The notes under the pieces were generated by a model that saw nothing but the letters and a program-made list of their open reading frames with translations, did no database searches and was not told the origin of the DNA. Both the position numbers and the translations under genes were made by a program. Source: Magnolia sinica (Eukaryota > Streptophyta > Magnoliopsida > Magnoliales > Magnoliaceae). From it: a stretch of DNA of 64,000 bases. The stretch is taken from positions 56,227,001 through 56,291,000 of the forward strand of contig NC_080578.1 of the NCBI RefSeq assembly GCF_029962835.1. Direction: 5' to 3'. Each line of letters starts with the position of its first letter. Position 1 is the first letter of the stretch. Positions 36,201 to 49,100 of the stretch are shown here, in pieces.

Positions 36201-39184
36201 CTGGCATAGAAATCAGAAAAATTCACTGATCAGGCAGGTCAGACATGCACGTTGAATCAGATAGTTAAAAGTTCCAATTAAAAATGCTCATTGTTTTCAT
36301 ATAGTGTGGCTTCCTGATGAGCGGGCTGACCTGTTTTTTACAGCAGGTGATTGTCATAGTGAGTCCCACCTTATGCATCGTTCAGATGTCCTACACATGA
36401 CACTTTGGCATATTAGCAGGCTTGCATGTGAACTTCACATGCAACAAGGTAGACATGCATGGCATGAGTAGTTGCATAGAAATAAAGCCAAAACACTAAT
36501 CAAGCATAAGAGTCAGTGATGAGGCCCACCTATTTCATTGTGTATGATGTCATCGTGTGTGCGAAAGTGAGTTTGAAGGAAGCCAAAAGCTGGAGAAAAT
36601 ATCAATATTCAGCACATAAAACATTTTCAGATAGAATATGAACCAAGATAGACATAATAAATCTACCTTTTAGGAAAGAATCAACAAATTTCCGACCATA
36701 CTTCACTCAATTGCATGCACAGCGAACAATTTGAATCACGGAAAAAGGCCCAATCTACCGGCTAGAGTCCTGACCTATCTTAGTATAATACATCAGGATG
36801 TATTTAAGCAAACCTCGATAGAGTTTGCCAACAAGAAAATGCCAGCAAACTGTCAATCAGTTTCATGAACAAAGAGCTCAAGCTACAATTTTTATCAAAA
36901 GTAAAAACTGGTAGTGCTGAATTCTTTCCACACGTGTGTGCAAACGAACAGTTGTCAAGTCTAACCAGGAGAGATGAACTGCTCTATCACCAATAGTGCA
37001 GCTACACTGGATTTTTCCAGGGAGTGTTCCAAGAGGCAGTTCATATAATTTGGGTTTTGGTGGTGCAGGAGGCCTCTTTAGTTTTCCACTCTCCTCTTTT
37101 GGTAAGGACAAATCTAAGTCACTCTCTAAGAACATACTCAATCTTCATGTGAAACAGAAAACACATCATCGTTTCAGAAAATTTCTAAAACTTTCATAAC
37201 ACTTTTCCAAAGATTTCATTGAACATGAATCTAATGACACTTGAATCTTTTAGACACACACTGCCTCCTTGAACATTGTTTGAAGTCCATGCTAAAAGAA
37301 TCCAAGACCATTTTCTTAAGTTGCAAAGCAGATCAGCCAGCTACTTTCTAGTTTCACGGAGTACATATAATACTTTACCATAGAGCCATAATACTATTTC
37401 CATTTGGTAACAATGGCTCTATTAACATAATCACAAGAGAAACAGAGAAATCAACAGATTACAAAAGGGGAAACTGTCCCAAGAGTGAAAAGTGGCATCT
37501 TTAGCTGGCATATTGATTTCGGATTTGCCTTCTTTTATGAGCATCAGTTCCAAATTTACTTTTAGACAAATATGGTAAAAATATGGAACCCACAGTAATG
37601 CACATAAAGATCTTTTAAAAAAACTATTTAATGTGGTTCACAATTAATAAATAAATATCACTCTTCAAATAATACCATAGATGTTCCAATCCATCTCGTT
37701 GCATCAATACTCCTAGAGCACTCAGAGCTCCAGTACTCCTTGCATTAGTCCATTTGGACAGTCCGATTGACTGATTTGAACTATCCATTAAGTACGAAAC
37801 ACATTTCATGGTCTACCATGTAAAAATCTCACTGATTAGGTGATCTAATCCATCTTGGTTTGGCCTTTTTTTTTACATCTACACATTTGCTAAAGATGGA
37901 TGGCATGTCCATCCATTTTTACCCCTCATTTTAGGGCATGAGAGGTAGAACCAAATCCCAGGTGGACCACACAATAGGGAACAATGGTAATTGAATGCCA
38001 ATTAAAAACTTTCTATAGCCCATTGTAATGTTTATTCGTGAATGGTTGGGGCTCAATTCCGTATGCTTAGTTCTTCATTGTATCACTCTTCTTCTTGACA
38101 TTAGAAATTTGACAAAAGTAACATGCTAGTCAGAAATCAATTACAAAGATGAAGGAACAAATCTCGTCTGGCTTACCAGATAAGTCCTGGCAAAAAAAAA
38201 AAAAAAAAAAAGATTCTCAAGTGAGATGTACCCACAACCCCTGAGAAAAGGAAAATCCTTATACTGTTGAACAATTTTTCTATGAATAGACGCATGAGTT
38301 GTCCAAACAAATAAGGTATAAATGCATGCCAGAAAGAGAAAGGCATTAAGGAGTTGATTTGGCATTTAGGATGATCGCTTGCCAAAATCAGGTGCTAATC
38401 CTCTTCAGCAATATATATGGTGTCAATTTTGTGAAGCATCATGATTATGTCTTTAGTTTACATAAATGGTACCATCAATTTCTAGAAATAATTCAAGCAT
38501 TATATGCTTATACACAAATTGAACAGTATATGCAAGCCAATAAGACACCCTTACCAAAATTCAAATAGGTAAAACAATGCTGACTTTGGATTCATGGAGA
38601 GGCAACCAACAATTTTATAGGGAGGTCTCCCAAATAAATCCTGAAATAATCAATTTAACAGAAATGAAATAAATGACTCAACACAAAAGCATGGGCATGT
38701 GACCAATGAATAAGTGACAAAATGATAAAGAGGACTAAAAAAAGGGGTTAATAGAATGATTGTAATATGAGGAGATGGCGAGCCCAAAATATCATTTAGT
38801 TCCACACATTATCAACGAGAATGGTTCAGTGCCCTCAAGTAATAGGTTCATGTCAAATGGTGCAGTTTTCAGCATTCAAGGTTGCAAACAAGGGAAGAGT
38901 CTATGAACATGCTGACCTCCATAGGCAGATAGTTTGGTCAATTCTGATTTCCAACTTACAGACTTGGCCACGTGGTATGTTGGATAACAAATCCATAGGT
39001 CTCTTGGAAGTATTGGACAACTGACTTCATTGTGCAACTTCATTGTGCCTCTCTCATCAACAAAGAAACTATTGATGTTTCCAATTTTCCACAAACAAGA
39101 CAATTCATGAACCCTGTTAGCAACGCAAACATAAAGAAAACTTAAACAGACACCCCATAAGACAGGATATATTGATAAACAAAG
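36201..39184. other. CACTA interior with one possible captured exon
   Basis: No recognised gene. The minus-strand ORF at 36878-37141 reads SLPKEESGKLKRPPAPPKPK and KLYELPLGTLPGKIQ, a composition that looks like real protein up to about 37013, then degenerates; it may be another captured exon. A MITE-like piece with CAGGTGGACCACAC lies at 37840-38060, and a poly(A) run at 38193-38211. Confidence 0.5.
37840..38060. repeat. MITE-like fragment
   Basis: Contains GGATGGCATGTCCATCCATTTT, CCTCATTTTAGGGCATGAG, CAGGTGGACCACAC and CATTGTAATGTTTATTCG, core words of the dispersed family. Confidence 0.7.
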
Positions 39185-39190
39185 ACTAAC

Positions 39191-42100
39191 TGTAATGACC
39201 CAAAAAATTTCGTGCAAAGACCCGAGTACTACCTCAAATTCTTTAGAAGTTATATGTGGGTTAATTAGCACTAAACTCGATTGCTTGTGAAATTAGCACC
39301 CATTACTTTAAATTTGATCCGCAAGACTCAAAACTTGCAGAATCGTTAGCGCTATTTTACCCTAAAATCTAAGATTCAACGCTAAATCCAGTTGCTCTCG
39401 AGAGTACTTAGAAACTTTGTATCAGAACTGGACCGCGCGTCGAAAGTCTGATAGCGATGATCTTAGACAATTATGATCACCTTGTTGGGCTTGACAATCA
39501 CCTCAAAAATCAAGACCAGATGATGTCCTGAGACGATTTGCTTGAGTCCAAAGTAAGGAGTGTGAAAAAGGTGAGAAATTAAATATGAATTTATGAAATC
39601 TGAGTCGTGTCGCTTGCGCGCCGATTTTAAGTATTCTGACCGTTGGATTCTGACCAAAATTTACCCTCGGATCAGGGAAGATGGCCCAGGCATGTCATAG
39701 TGCCGGTGGACCAGATCGAGTTTCGTTGACCGTTGAATTAAAACTGGTCCACCACGGCTGATCTGTAAATCCGATCGGTACAAAAACTCAGCCTGACCTA
39801 GATCCATGATCAGTGGGCTTAAGTCTGATCGCACGTGGAAAAGGGACCACCAGAAGTGCTCCATTAGACTGAAATAGACCCGATTTGGTTATAACCTAAG
39901 TATACCTTGGTCCTGGGCTATTTTCATCTATATTAAGTCTATATAAAGACCTTAAACCCTCACTCTCAAATTTCATACGAATTTTCTAAACCCTAGCTGA
40001 GAGAGAGAGAGAGAGGAAAAGAGAGAGAAAGTGAGAGAGAAGTTGGTGAATCATCTTGAGATTCTTCCCTGTTATTCTGCGTCCCTAAACCATCACTTCT
40101 GAATCGTTATTCCGGCGATTCTAAGTTCATTCTTGGGTAAGTCAATCAAACCCTAACCTATTTTAGAGCTTAGAATAGTCTAAGTGTTGATGTAGCTAAT
40201 TTCATTCATGCCTTAGGTTATCTAGTTACCATTGATGAAGACTTATCATCTGAATCAGATCTGTTGCGCATATTCTGGTTTAAGGTGTGGATTATATTCG
40301 TATAAGTTATGGTTTTCAAGGCTTTCAATGTCGGTTAATGATTTATTATTGTTGTGGGTGCAATTTCACAGACCAAATGCAATGTTTATATTGTGTTCCT
40401 AATATATATGAGCTATATTGAGATTTGTGTATTCTATGTATAGGTAGAAAGTATCGTATACATATGAAATATGAACATGTGTTTGCCATGATTAATTGTC
40501 GTGTATTTGTGCTAGTTGTATGTGTATCAACTCCTTGGCGAAAGAAATTGTCCAAATGTGTGTTATCACCAACATACGTCATGTAGGTTGGAATATGTAG
40601 TCTAAGTGTTTGTAGAAATGTCTGAATGATCAAGTGTGTAATATATTATCCTATTCATGGGCGTTGAGGAGATATTCTCAACTATCTTATTGATGTGTAT
40701 GCTTCCCTACATGCAATTTACATTCTTTGTTGCTTAAATTCAGGCACTACTTATGTGTAAATCCATGTTAAGTTGATATTCATCAAATGCTCTCATACTG
40801 TATGATTAGAATTATTGATCCATTACTATTCTAAATTGCTGGTATGAATATCTGTTATACTTGAATGTGTTTGAGACTTTGAAATAGTCCAGGGAATCGG
40901 TAATAAACCTTGAGTTCATGGATGAGGTTGTTTTCACCACCTAAGACGTGTTTGACGAACCCGAGTTGTATTAGGGTTGTCGGCAGTGGTTTGGCCACAC
41001 GGAGTGTTTGCTCACTCTATATCGTTCAACTCAACGTGCGCTCGTACTAGTCGAGCTCGTCAAGTAACCAGATTATCCTGGTGGATGTGCACCATGTATG
41101 GACACTATTTTTTGAATCTAGGGTACCAAACTTACCAATGTAATCCTATTAACCATTGTACCTTGATCCGCTAAGACTCATGAGCCGAGCATGGTGGTAT
41201 GGGACACCGTGGTCGAGCTGTCGGCCTACGCTGGGGTGATGAGCCTCCCCGTAGTGACCAGTGAGCATATCAGACTCGTGAGCTGATTATGGTGGTATGG
41301 GACATCGTATTCGTGTTGTCGGCCTACATTGATTGGTGACGAGCCCTTTGTAGTGACCTCGAGCATACCTTGATACTGCATTGAGGCGACGAGTCTTAGG
41401 GTAGTAACTAAGGTATCATAGGCATGCATTGATTGGTGACAAGCCCTTTGCAGCGACCTAGAACCATATGATCGTATGAGATTGTCTAGGACTGACGACC
41501 TTAAAATGGATTCACTATGTGGAAATTGATATGAGGAAGGTACCTTAGCTTCCCAAATCCTACTGTATGAAAAGGACTAATAACAACTTGGTAATCATGT
41601 TCATGCACCACATTGCATGTGCTTTGACGTCGTGGGCACTGCGGGAGGTTATCATGCGTACCGTAAGATGAAGACGCTGAGGGAGTGCAGGCGAGACCAT
41701 GTATCATTTCTACATACATCCTTGCATTAACAAGAGTAATTAGGACGTGTTTGATTGTATTGCCTTATCATTACTGCTTGATTGATTTGCTAACATGTTA
41801 ACTTTTACTATATAGTTCCACTGAGTTGATCACTCACTCCCACATTCTGGGACGGTGTTTCAACACCAACTAGACTCTGTCTTAGATGCAGATGATGATG
41901 CGACCCCCAAGGCAGAGCAGGAGTATGAGGATGACGAGGACATGTTTTCTTTTATGCAGTTCTCAGGCGGGATCATGTGAGTCATGTCCTGATCTACGGG
42001 GATTCTGGGTTTTCTTTGTGATAGATGATTTCATTTTGAAACTTATATTTTGAAGACAAACACTTGTAATTATGACCTGACAGAGCATACATATCTTAGG

Positions 42101-42311
42101 GACTTATATAGATATACATATATATTTCCTTAAGTCTTCCGCTGGCAGATTTCACCTATCCCTGGATTATGTTTGCAGTTTGGCTTAATCTATTCCATGT
42201 TTTATGCACTCATACAGACAACATACATCCATCATTACATATGTTGCATAAGTGATGTTTTGAAACTCGGGAGCTGAGTTATGCTCGACCCCCAAATTTC
42301 AGGGCATTACA
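39191..42311 (+). repeat. 5' LTR of the Tekay-type element
   Basis: TGTAATGACC...GGGCATTACA. U3 is about 750 bp to the TATA box at 39939; a GA-rich leader follows at 39999-40040. The region 41180-41475 holds about three diverged ~100-bp units with GGTGGTATGGGACA and GGTGACGAGCC words. ORFs in the LTR are short and repeated in its partner. Confidence 0.95.
39939..39947 (+). promoter_or_regulatory. TATA box of the 5' LTR
   Basis: CTATATAAA, followed about 60 bases later by a GA-rich leader. The equivalent in the 3' LTR is at 50230-50238. Transcription would start about 30 bases downstream. Confidence 0.7.
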
Positions 42312-42313
42312 AG

Positions 42314-42328
42314 TTGGTATCAGAGCAT
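42314..42328 (+). other. Primer-binding site of the Tekay-type element
   Basis: TTGGTATCAGAGCAT two bases after the LTR end, matching the initiator tRNA-Met type used by chromoviruses. Confidence 0.92.
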
Positions 42329-43189
42329 GATTTGGATTAAACCGGACTTGGGTTATGGTCACACAACGCACGCTGACGCTACCTTAGTGTAGGAGGGTGC
42401 GAGATTATTTTAGAATCTGTGTAGGTTTTTCAATTGCTCTTATCGGTAAAAGTTGACTGAAAACGATCACCGAGATCAAGTCCGTGCACACTCCTGATCA
42501 CACACAATGACCCCAAATCTCCTCTAGATCGTCCATTGACGGGTTTAAGCTATCTATCATCCCTTTCCAGCCCTTAGAAAGCCAGTAAAGGTGTATATGT
42601 ATCAGATTCTATTCATAGTGGCCCGATAAGAGTCGAATCGGGGCATTTATAGGGGGACCCAGGGTGGGACCCACATCATTTTCTGGCTTAGGGGGCAGGA
42701 GGACCTCGCCCAAATGGCGAGTCCTCACCAGACTATCCAGAGACCGGCGATGACCTCGCCGGTTCGGCGAGCCCTCGCCACCCAGCGGGCCAGGCCAAGA
42801 GGGTCGGCTCGGGCCGACGTATGTGGGGACTAGTGTGGCCCACTCCTCCACGATCGCATGGTTTTAACCCCCTCAAAACCCTCCTTCCTTCACAAAGCTA
42901 CCCTCCAAGCTTTCCTTTTCTTGAAGTTTCCCTCAAAACCCCACAAAAATCCCTCCTCAAACCCTTTCTTCTTCCATTTTCGTGCATCCCCATTCTATCC
43001 ATCTCAAAACCTACCTTCATTACTGTTTTCCCTCTCTTTTCTTTCCATTTGAGCACTCAAATCCTTCCTTTGAGTCTCAAATTTGTGGAAGCCTCACCAT
43101 TCTTCCCATTTTCCTCTTTTCTCTCATTTTTCATGGCCCTATTCGAGCTTGTTACGGCCATATTTTTCATTTCCTCCATTCTCTCTTTC
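42329..43189 (+). other. Leader between primer site and extra ORF, with a 50-bp GC-rich repeat
   Basis: Untranslated. At 42703-42790 a 50-bp unit is repeated, each with the hairpin word CCTCGCC-5-GGCGAG (42704-42721 and 42754-42771). Positions 42860-43130 are CT-rich. The small ORFs here on both strands follow base composition. Confidence 0.7.
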
Positions 43190-44430
43190 ATGGGGAAGAA
43201 GAGAGCTCCCGTTGATGAAGCCGGGCCTAGCCGCCCAACCCGTGCACGGAGGCCGAGAGGTGCCGCCGCGAGCATGACTGCCACTCGAGAGTTTCAGATA
43301 AAGCGGGATCTTGATCCTCAATCTCCCATTGGAAGAACCTTGTTGGCAGAGCTATCTCATGGAGTCTTTGAGGGCCGTAGGGTCTTTTTTGAAGCTCATG
43401 TAGATCCGTGGCTATTTGGAGAATATCTCTTATTGGAGCACCTGGAAGGGGTCGGTTGGTGTCCGCTGTTCGAGGGCGAATACCGCGCCAATGTGGGTGC
43501 TGTCTGAGCTTTCTATGCCCACATTCGGGAACCTTCGCTAGAGCCATTGCAGTTCAAGATCCCTTGTGGAAGAGATCGGGAGGCCACAATCAACGTCGCT
43601 TTGATATCCCGACTTCTGAACATGCCGCTTGGCGAGGTTCATGCAAGTGAGAAGAATCTGAGTAGTGCGCGTGAAAGGGATCGCCGCACACGGTTCCTAT
43701 GTAGTCGTCTGGTCAAATGGTAGCCTAACAAAAGCCTTTTAGTAACCAACATGACGGACGACTTCCGCTTGCTTCACCACATCTGCACATTCTATGTTTA
43801 TCCAAAGTGGAGCAACCGCAGTCAGTGTACGCGCCTGATGGTAGATTTTCTGTATCAAGTGGGGCAAGGAGAGAAGTTATGTGTGCTAATGTACATCTTA
43901 CGTCAGATTGTCCTTATCACTTGTTCGAATAGGAGGACCGAATTGCTCCCATTTGGCCGACTCATTTGTAAGCTTGCACATGAGTTTGGCTATAAACTTG
44001 AGGCGAAAAAGCCGGTACCTGTCCGTTACATTAATGTGATGACTCTTAATTTGATGGATATCGGGCCTCGTCGACGATAAGCCTTACTTGAAGAAAGTGA
44101 GGATAAGACTGAGAGCGATGAGGAAAAAAGTAATGGCGAAGGTGGAGCTGAGATAGAAGAAGAAGAAGAGCAAGACGAGGAAGAAGTGGAGGCCCAGGAC
44201 ACGAGTGAGAGTTCTCCTCCTGCGGCACTGGAGCAGGGCACAATCAGGCCACCAGGGATGCCCATATAGCTCGACTTAAGGAGTGTTCGGCTGTCCTACG
44301 GCAGGACATTATGGATCTTCGAGGCCTTGTGAAACATAAGTTCAAGAAAATGTCTCGCACTCTGAAGTCTATCCTGTGTTGCCTACAAGATAAGGGTGTC
44401 CCTCCTCCATCTCCTGATTTCGACGAGTAG
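43190..44430 (+). pseudogene. Extra ORF upstream of gag: 'putative plant transposon protein' type
   Basis: Starts at ATG 43190 (MGKKRAPVDEAGPSRPTRAR) and runs about 413 codons to TAG 44428-44430. Basic N-terminus; then VFFEAHVDPWLF and GWCPLFEGEY (~43400-43470), HIREPSLEPLQFKIP (~43520), ISRLLNMPLGEV (~43600), FRLLHHICTFYVYPKWSNRS (43763), LLPFGRLICKLAHEFG (~43950), an acidic stretch (44090-44210) and a C-terminal helix-rich part. The order matches the plant family annotated as 'putative plant transposon protein', whose role is unknown. Broken by TGA 43505, TAG 43721, TAA 44078 and a frameshift near 44250. Extra ORFs before gag are known in several plant gypsy lineages. Confidence 0.75.
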
Positions 44431-44711
44431 TTGCAGATGTAGTCGTCCCTTGCTCTGTTTTGTTGCTTGTTATTGTGTGTAGCTATTATAGGCGTAGTAG
44501 CTTGGAAGTTATTTTGTGGTTTGAAGCTTAGTATGTATTAGCTCGCATGCTTTCTCTGTCACGATCCATGTAATGTTGCACTTCTTGTATTATGACAATT
44601 TTATTAAATGGAATGCATGTTATTTTTCCTTGAGTTGTGATGTAAATGCTATGTGTGTGGATTATGCGGACGTTGAATCTCACAGGTTGCATCCTCTGTT
44701 GAATGTAGGGT
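44431..44711 (+). other. Spacer between extra ORF and gag
   Basis: 281 non-coding bases. TGTAATGTTGCACTTCTTGT and AT-rich text near 44560-44630 would suit an internal promoter or processing region, but nothing is decisive. Confidence 0.4.
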
Positions 44712-46120
44712 ATGCCTCCTAAGTGCTCGAAGACTTCGGCCCGTCTCTCTTTAGGCGAGTCGCTTGCTGGGGTTTCCCCCTTAGGCGATAGCCAGGCGGA
44801 TCCACAGTCGGGCCAGTCTCATTTTGGTGCTGGGCCGGACTCTTAGCCAGCTACTGGCCCCGCTGCTGAGCCAACTCCTGTGACACCATCTATGGTTCCT
44901 CCAGTCACGCCTTCAGTTCCTAAGCCGAATCGTGCATCTGCGTTGACGCCTCATGCATCTTCGTCTGCTCCGCCTCCTGATAGCCTTGAGCAGATGATGC
45001 TGTTGATGCAGCAGCAGCAGATCCAACAAAAGCAGCACCACCACCACCAGTAGCAGCACTAACAGTTTTTGTCTTCCATGGCTGGCATCTTTGCTCAGTC
45101 GATGGAGGCGACTCCACCTGCTTCACCTATACACCCATCTGGGAACACTAGTGCTAGCGGCACATTTGAGCAATTCCAGCGCTTACGACCTCCCACATTT
45201 ATAGGTTCTCATAGACCCAAGGAGGTCGAGTACTGGATTGACCACATCTCTAAGATGTTGAGGCCGCTTCACTGTTCTGAGGCTGAGCAGGTCGAGCTTG
45301 CCTCCTTCATGTTTGAGAAGGAGGCCAGTTTATGGTGGGACAGTGTTCTCCACACAGTTGCGCAGGGTTTTGAGTGGACATGGCAGGTGTTTGAGGCACG
45401 CTTCCATGAGAAGTATTTTCCGGTCACTTACTGACACGAGAAGGAGAGTGAGTTCCTTCGCCTCCGTCAGGGAGGGATGTCAGTGACAAAGTATGAGAAT
45501 CGGTTTACTGAGCTGGGTTGATATGCTCCATTGCTCCTGGGTGATCAGCCGATGCGGATGTGCCGTTTTTCTGAGGGGTTGAGGCCTGAGATTCAATCGA
45601 AGATGTGCTATGCTAGCATCTCTTCTTATGCTAAGTTGGTGAGCATGTCCCTACGAGCTGAGCAGGACGGGGACAGGTCATCCCGTATGCAAACACCTAT
45701 GGTTCCCATACCGCGACCTGACTTTCTGAGTACACAATTTCTCTACAAGAGGCCGCGGGCAGATTCTCCTCCGAGACGTGTAGCGTCGCCGGCTCAGCCG
45801 ATGCGTTCTGACTTGCGCTGTTCATACTGTGGAAAGATTGGGCATTCGGATCGTAATTGCTTTACGCGAATGCGGGACAGTGGATTTACTCTGCCACGGA
45901 GGATCAGTCGTCCGATGGCTCAGGTCATATCAACTCTACCCCTTCGTTCAGTGCCAGCTCACCCATCCTTCAGACCTTCTATACCTCGCTTCAGGCCACC
46001 TCAATGGCCCATGGTTCCACCGTCGAATCGCCCACAGCAGGCTCGAGTTCACACGCTTACAGCTGAAGCGCCTGGGGCTGACTTGGCACCGAGATCTTTT
46101 GAGGTTACAGCTCACATCCA
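44712..46120 (+). pseudogene. gag of the Tekay-type element (broken)
   Basis: ATG at 44712 (MPPKCSKTSARLS) starts the frame that also carries protease and RT. A proline- and glutamine-rich start is followed by a retrotransposon gag domain from about 45170: LRPPTFIGSHRPKEVEYWID, KEASLWWDSVL, FEARFHEKYFP, then LRLRQGGMSVTKYENRFTEL. The zinc knuckle CSYCGKIGHSDRNC (CX2CX4HX4C, 45819-45860) is intact. Stops at 44844, 45051, 45060, 45432 and 45519. Gag packages the element RNA. Confidence 0.9.
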
Positions 46121-49100
46121 AGGTATTCCTGTTTCCTTGTTGGTGGATACTGGATCCACTACCTCTATTATATCGTATGCGGCAGTTAAGCGCTTGAGTT
46201 TGGGCACTGTTATTATGAAGAGAGTGACACTCACTACCGCTACAGGGACCACCTCTGATATTACCAAGATTTGTATGGGTTGTTTGATTGATCTGGGGAG
46301 CAGATCAATTCTAGTTGACCTATTTGTCGCACCTCTATATCATTACGACGTCATTTTGGGCATGGATTGGCTCACGAAGATGCGAGCAGAGATTGATTAT
46401 GAAGCTAGACTAATGACAATCCATGGACCTGAGGGCGAGACATTTACTTTCCCTGTTCAGGTTAGTTACCCTTTCTATTTTGGTTGTTATACTTCTCTGT
46501 TGGAGAGTATTGCTAGTTCGGCGCTTGAAAGCATGCCAATAGTTCAGGATTTTAAAGATGTATTTGAGTCGATTCCTAGATTACCCCCTCGGCGCGAGAT
46601 TGATTTTACTATCGATCTCATGCCTGGTGCGACACCTATTTCATTGCCCACCTATCGCATGCCTCCAAGTGAAATGGAGGCATTGAGGAAGCAGATAGAT
46701 GGTTTGTTGAAGTTGGGCTTTATTCGACCTAGTGTGTCCCCTTGGGGAGCACCTATTCTGTTTGCCAAGAAGAAGGATGGTTCCTTGTGATTATGTATAG
46801 ATTATCGCAGGTTAAATCAAGTGACAGTGGAGAATAAGTATCCTTTGCCCAAGATCGATGATCTGTTTGATCAGTTGAAGGGGGCACGGTACTTTTCGAA
46901 GATTGATCTGCAGTCAGGGTATCATCAGTTGCACGTCAAGGATGAGGACGTGCAGAAGACCGCATTTAGGACTAGTTTCGACCATTATGAGTTCCTTGTG
47001 ATGTCGTTCAGTCTTACAAATGCACCGGCCGTGTTCATGGATCTGATGAACAGGGTGTTTCGGCCATTTTTGTTCTGATTCATCATTGTCTTTATTGATG
47101 ACATTTTGATATACTCTACGAGTTGAGGAGAGCACGAGGAGCACTTAAGAGCGGTCTTGGATGCTCTTAGGAAGAATCAGCTTTTTGCGTAGTACAAGAA
47201 ATGTGACTTCTGGAAGGAGGAAGTCAAGTTCCTAGGACATGTGGTGTCCAAGGAAGGGATAGCTGTCGACCTCACTAAGGTAGCTGCAGATCAGGACTAG
47301 AAGTAGCCTGGTTCAGTTACTGAGGTAAAAAGCTTTCTGGGTCTAGCAGGCTATTATCAACGCTTCATACGAGACTTCTCGAAGATAGCTAGACCGTTGT
47401 CTCAGTTGACACGGAAAGACTTGAAGTTTGCTTGGAATGAAAAGGTGGAAATGGCTTTTCAGGAGCTGAAGGACAAGTTGACAGCTGCCCCTATGCTAGT
47501 ATTACCAGAGCAAGGGGTTAAGTATACGATATATACTGACGTCTCTCGCATTGGTCTGGGTTGTGTCCTTATGCTGAAGGACAGGGTGATTGCATATGCC
47601 TCGAGACCGTTGAGGAAACACGAAGAGAATTACCCTACACACGACCTGGAGTTGGCAGCTGTCAATTTCGCATTAAAGCTCTGGAGACATTACCTCTACA
47701 GAGAGGAGTTCGAGCTCTTTTGCGACCACAAGAGCCTTAAGTATATCTTCACGCAGCGTGACTTGAATATAAGGCAACGCCGATAGATGGAAACATTGAA
47801 GACTTTAAGTTCGATGTCTCTTACCATCCGAGCAAGGCAAACCTTGTGGCAGACACATTGAGTCGCAGGAAGGCTATAGAGTTTGTGGCTCCGCTAATGA
47901 TAGCAGAATGGGATATGATGGAGTTTGTGCGAGACTTTGAGCAGAAACTCACGGTGGAAGAGTCGTATGAGGTTATCGCACACATTCGAGTACAACCCCT
48001 CATTGACGAGAGGATCATTGCAGCTCAGGCAGATGATGAGCTATTGGTGAAGATGAGAGAGCGGGTTCGTTCAGATGAGGACTCCGAGTGGAGTGTTAGT
48101 TCAGATGGGGGCTTACAATATCGTGGCTGGCTATGTGTCCCAGACATTCCTGACTTAAGACCGGAGGTTCTCGAGTCAGCCCATAATTTAAAGCTTGCGA
48201 TGCATCCAGGTAGTATTAAGATGTATCAAGATATGAGAAGATCCTATTGGTGGGACAACAAGAAGGTTCACATTGCTAAGTTCGTATCTCGTTGTCTCAC
48301 GTGCCAGCAGGGCAAGGTAGAGCATCGCCGACCTCCTGGACTGCTTCAGCCCATGCCCAAAGCAGAATGGAAGTGGGACTTCATCTCTATGGATTTTATT
48401 TCAGGGCTACCAAGAACGAGGAAGGAACATGGCTCTATTTGGGTGATCGTCAACCGATTGACGAAGTTGGCTCATTTCTTATCGATCAAAGTCACAAACT
48501 CTGCAGACGAGTTAGCTAGGTTGTACATCAAGGAGATTGTACGTCTACACGGAGTTCCCTTGGAGATTGTGTCTGACAGAGACAAGCGATTCACATCTAT
48601 CTTCTAGACTCGTATCCAGGAAGTGATGGGTGTGAAATTGTAGTTCAGCACCGTGTTTCATCCGCTGACAGACGGGCAGACGGAACGTGTGAATCAGGTT
48701 CTGGAAGACATGTTGTGAGCTTGTGTTTTGGATTTCAAGGACAGTTGGGATGACGGTCTCCCTTATGCAGAGTTCGCGTATAACAACAGCTTCCAGGCGA
48801 GTATCGGCATGGCTCCCTACGAGGCAATGTATGGTCGCCCGTGTAGAGCACCGCATTGCTGGGCAGAAGTTGGCGAGCTAGTTTGATTGGCCCAGAGTTG
48901 GTTCAGGCGACTTCAGAGAAAGTTGACATTATTCGAAGTCGACTTCTGACAGCCCAGAGCAGGAAAAAGAGTTACGCGGATACGAGGCGGCGACCGCTTG
49001 AGTTCGAGGTTGGAGACCACATATTTCTTAAGGTTTCCCCTATGAAGGGAGTCTTGCGGTTTGGTAAGAAGGGGAAGCCCACGCCAAGATCTATTGGTCC

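Noticed and set aside
42609..42851. Minus-strand 80-codon ORF
   Set aside because: Opposite strand of the GC-rich Tekay leader; composition follows the hairpin repeat.
43057..43547. Minus-strand ORFs over the extra ORF region
   Set aside because: Shadows of the plus-strand frame that carries the family words.
45829..46197. 122-codon plus-strand ORF
   Set aside because: Out of frame with the zinc knuckle and protease motifs of the real gag-pol frame.
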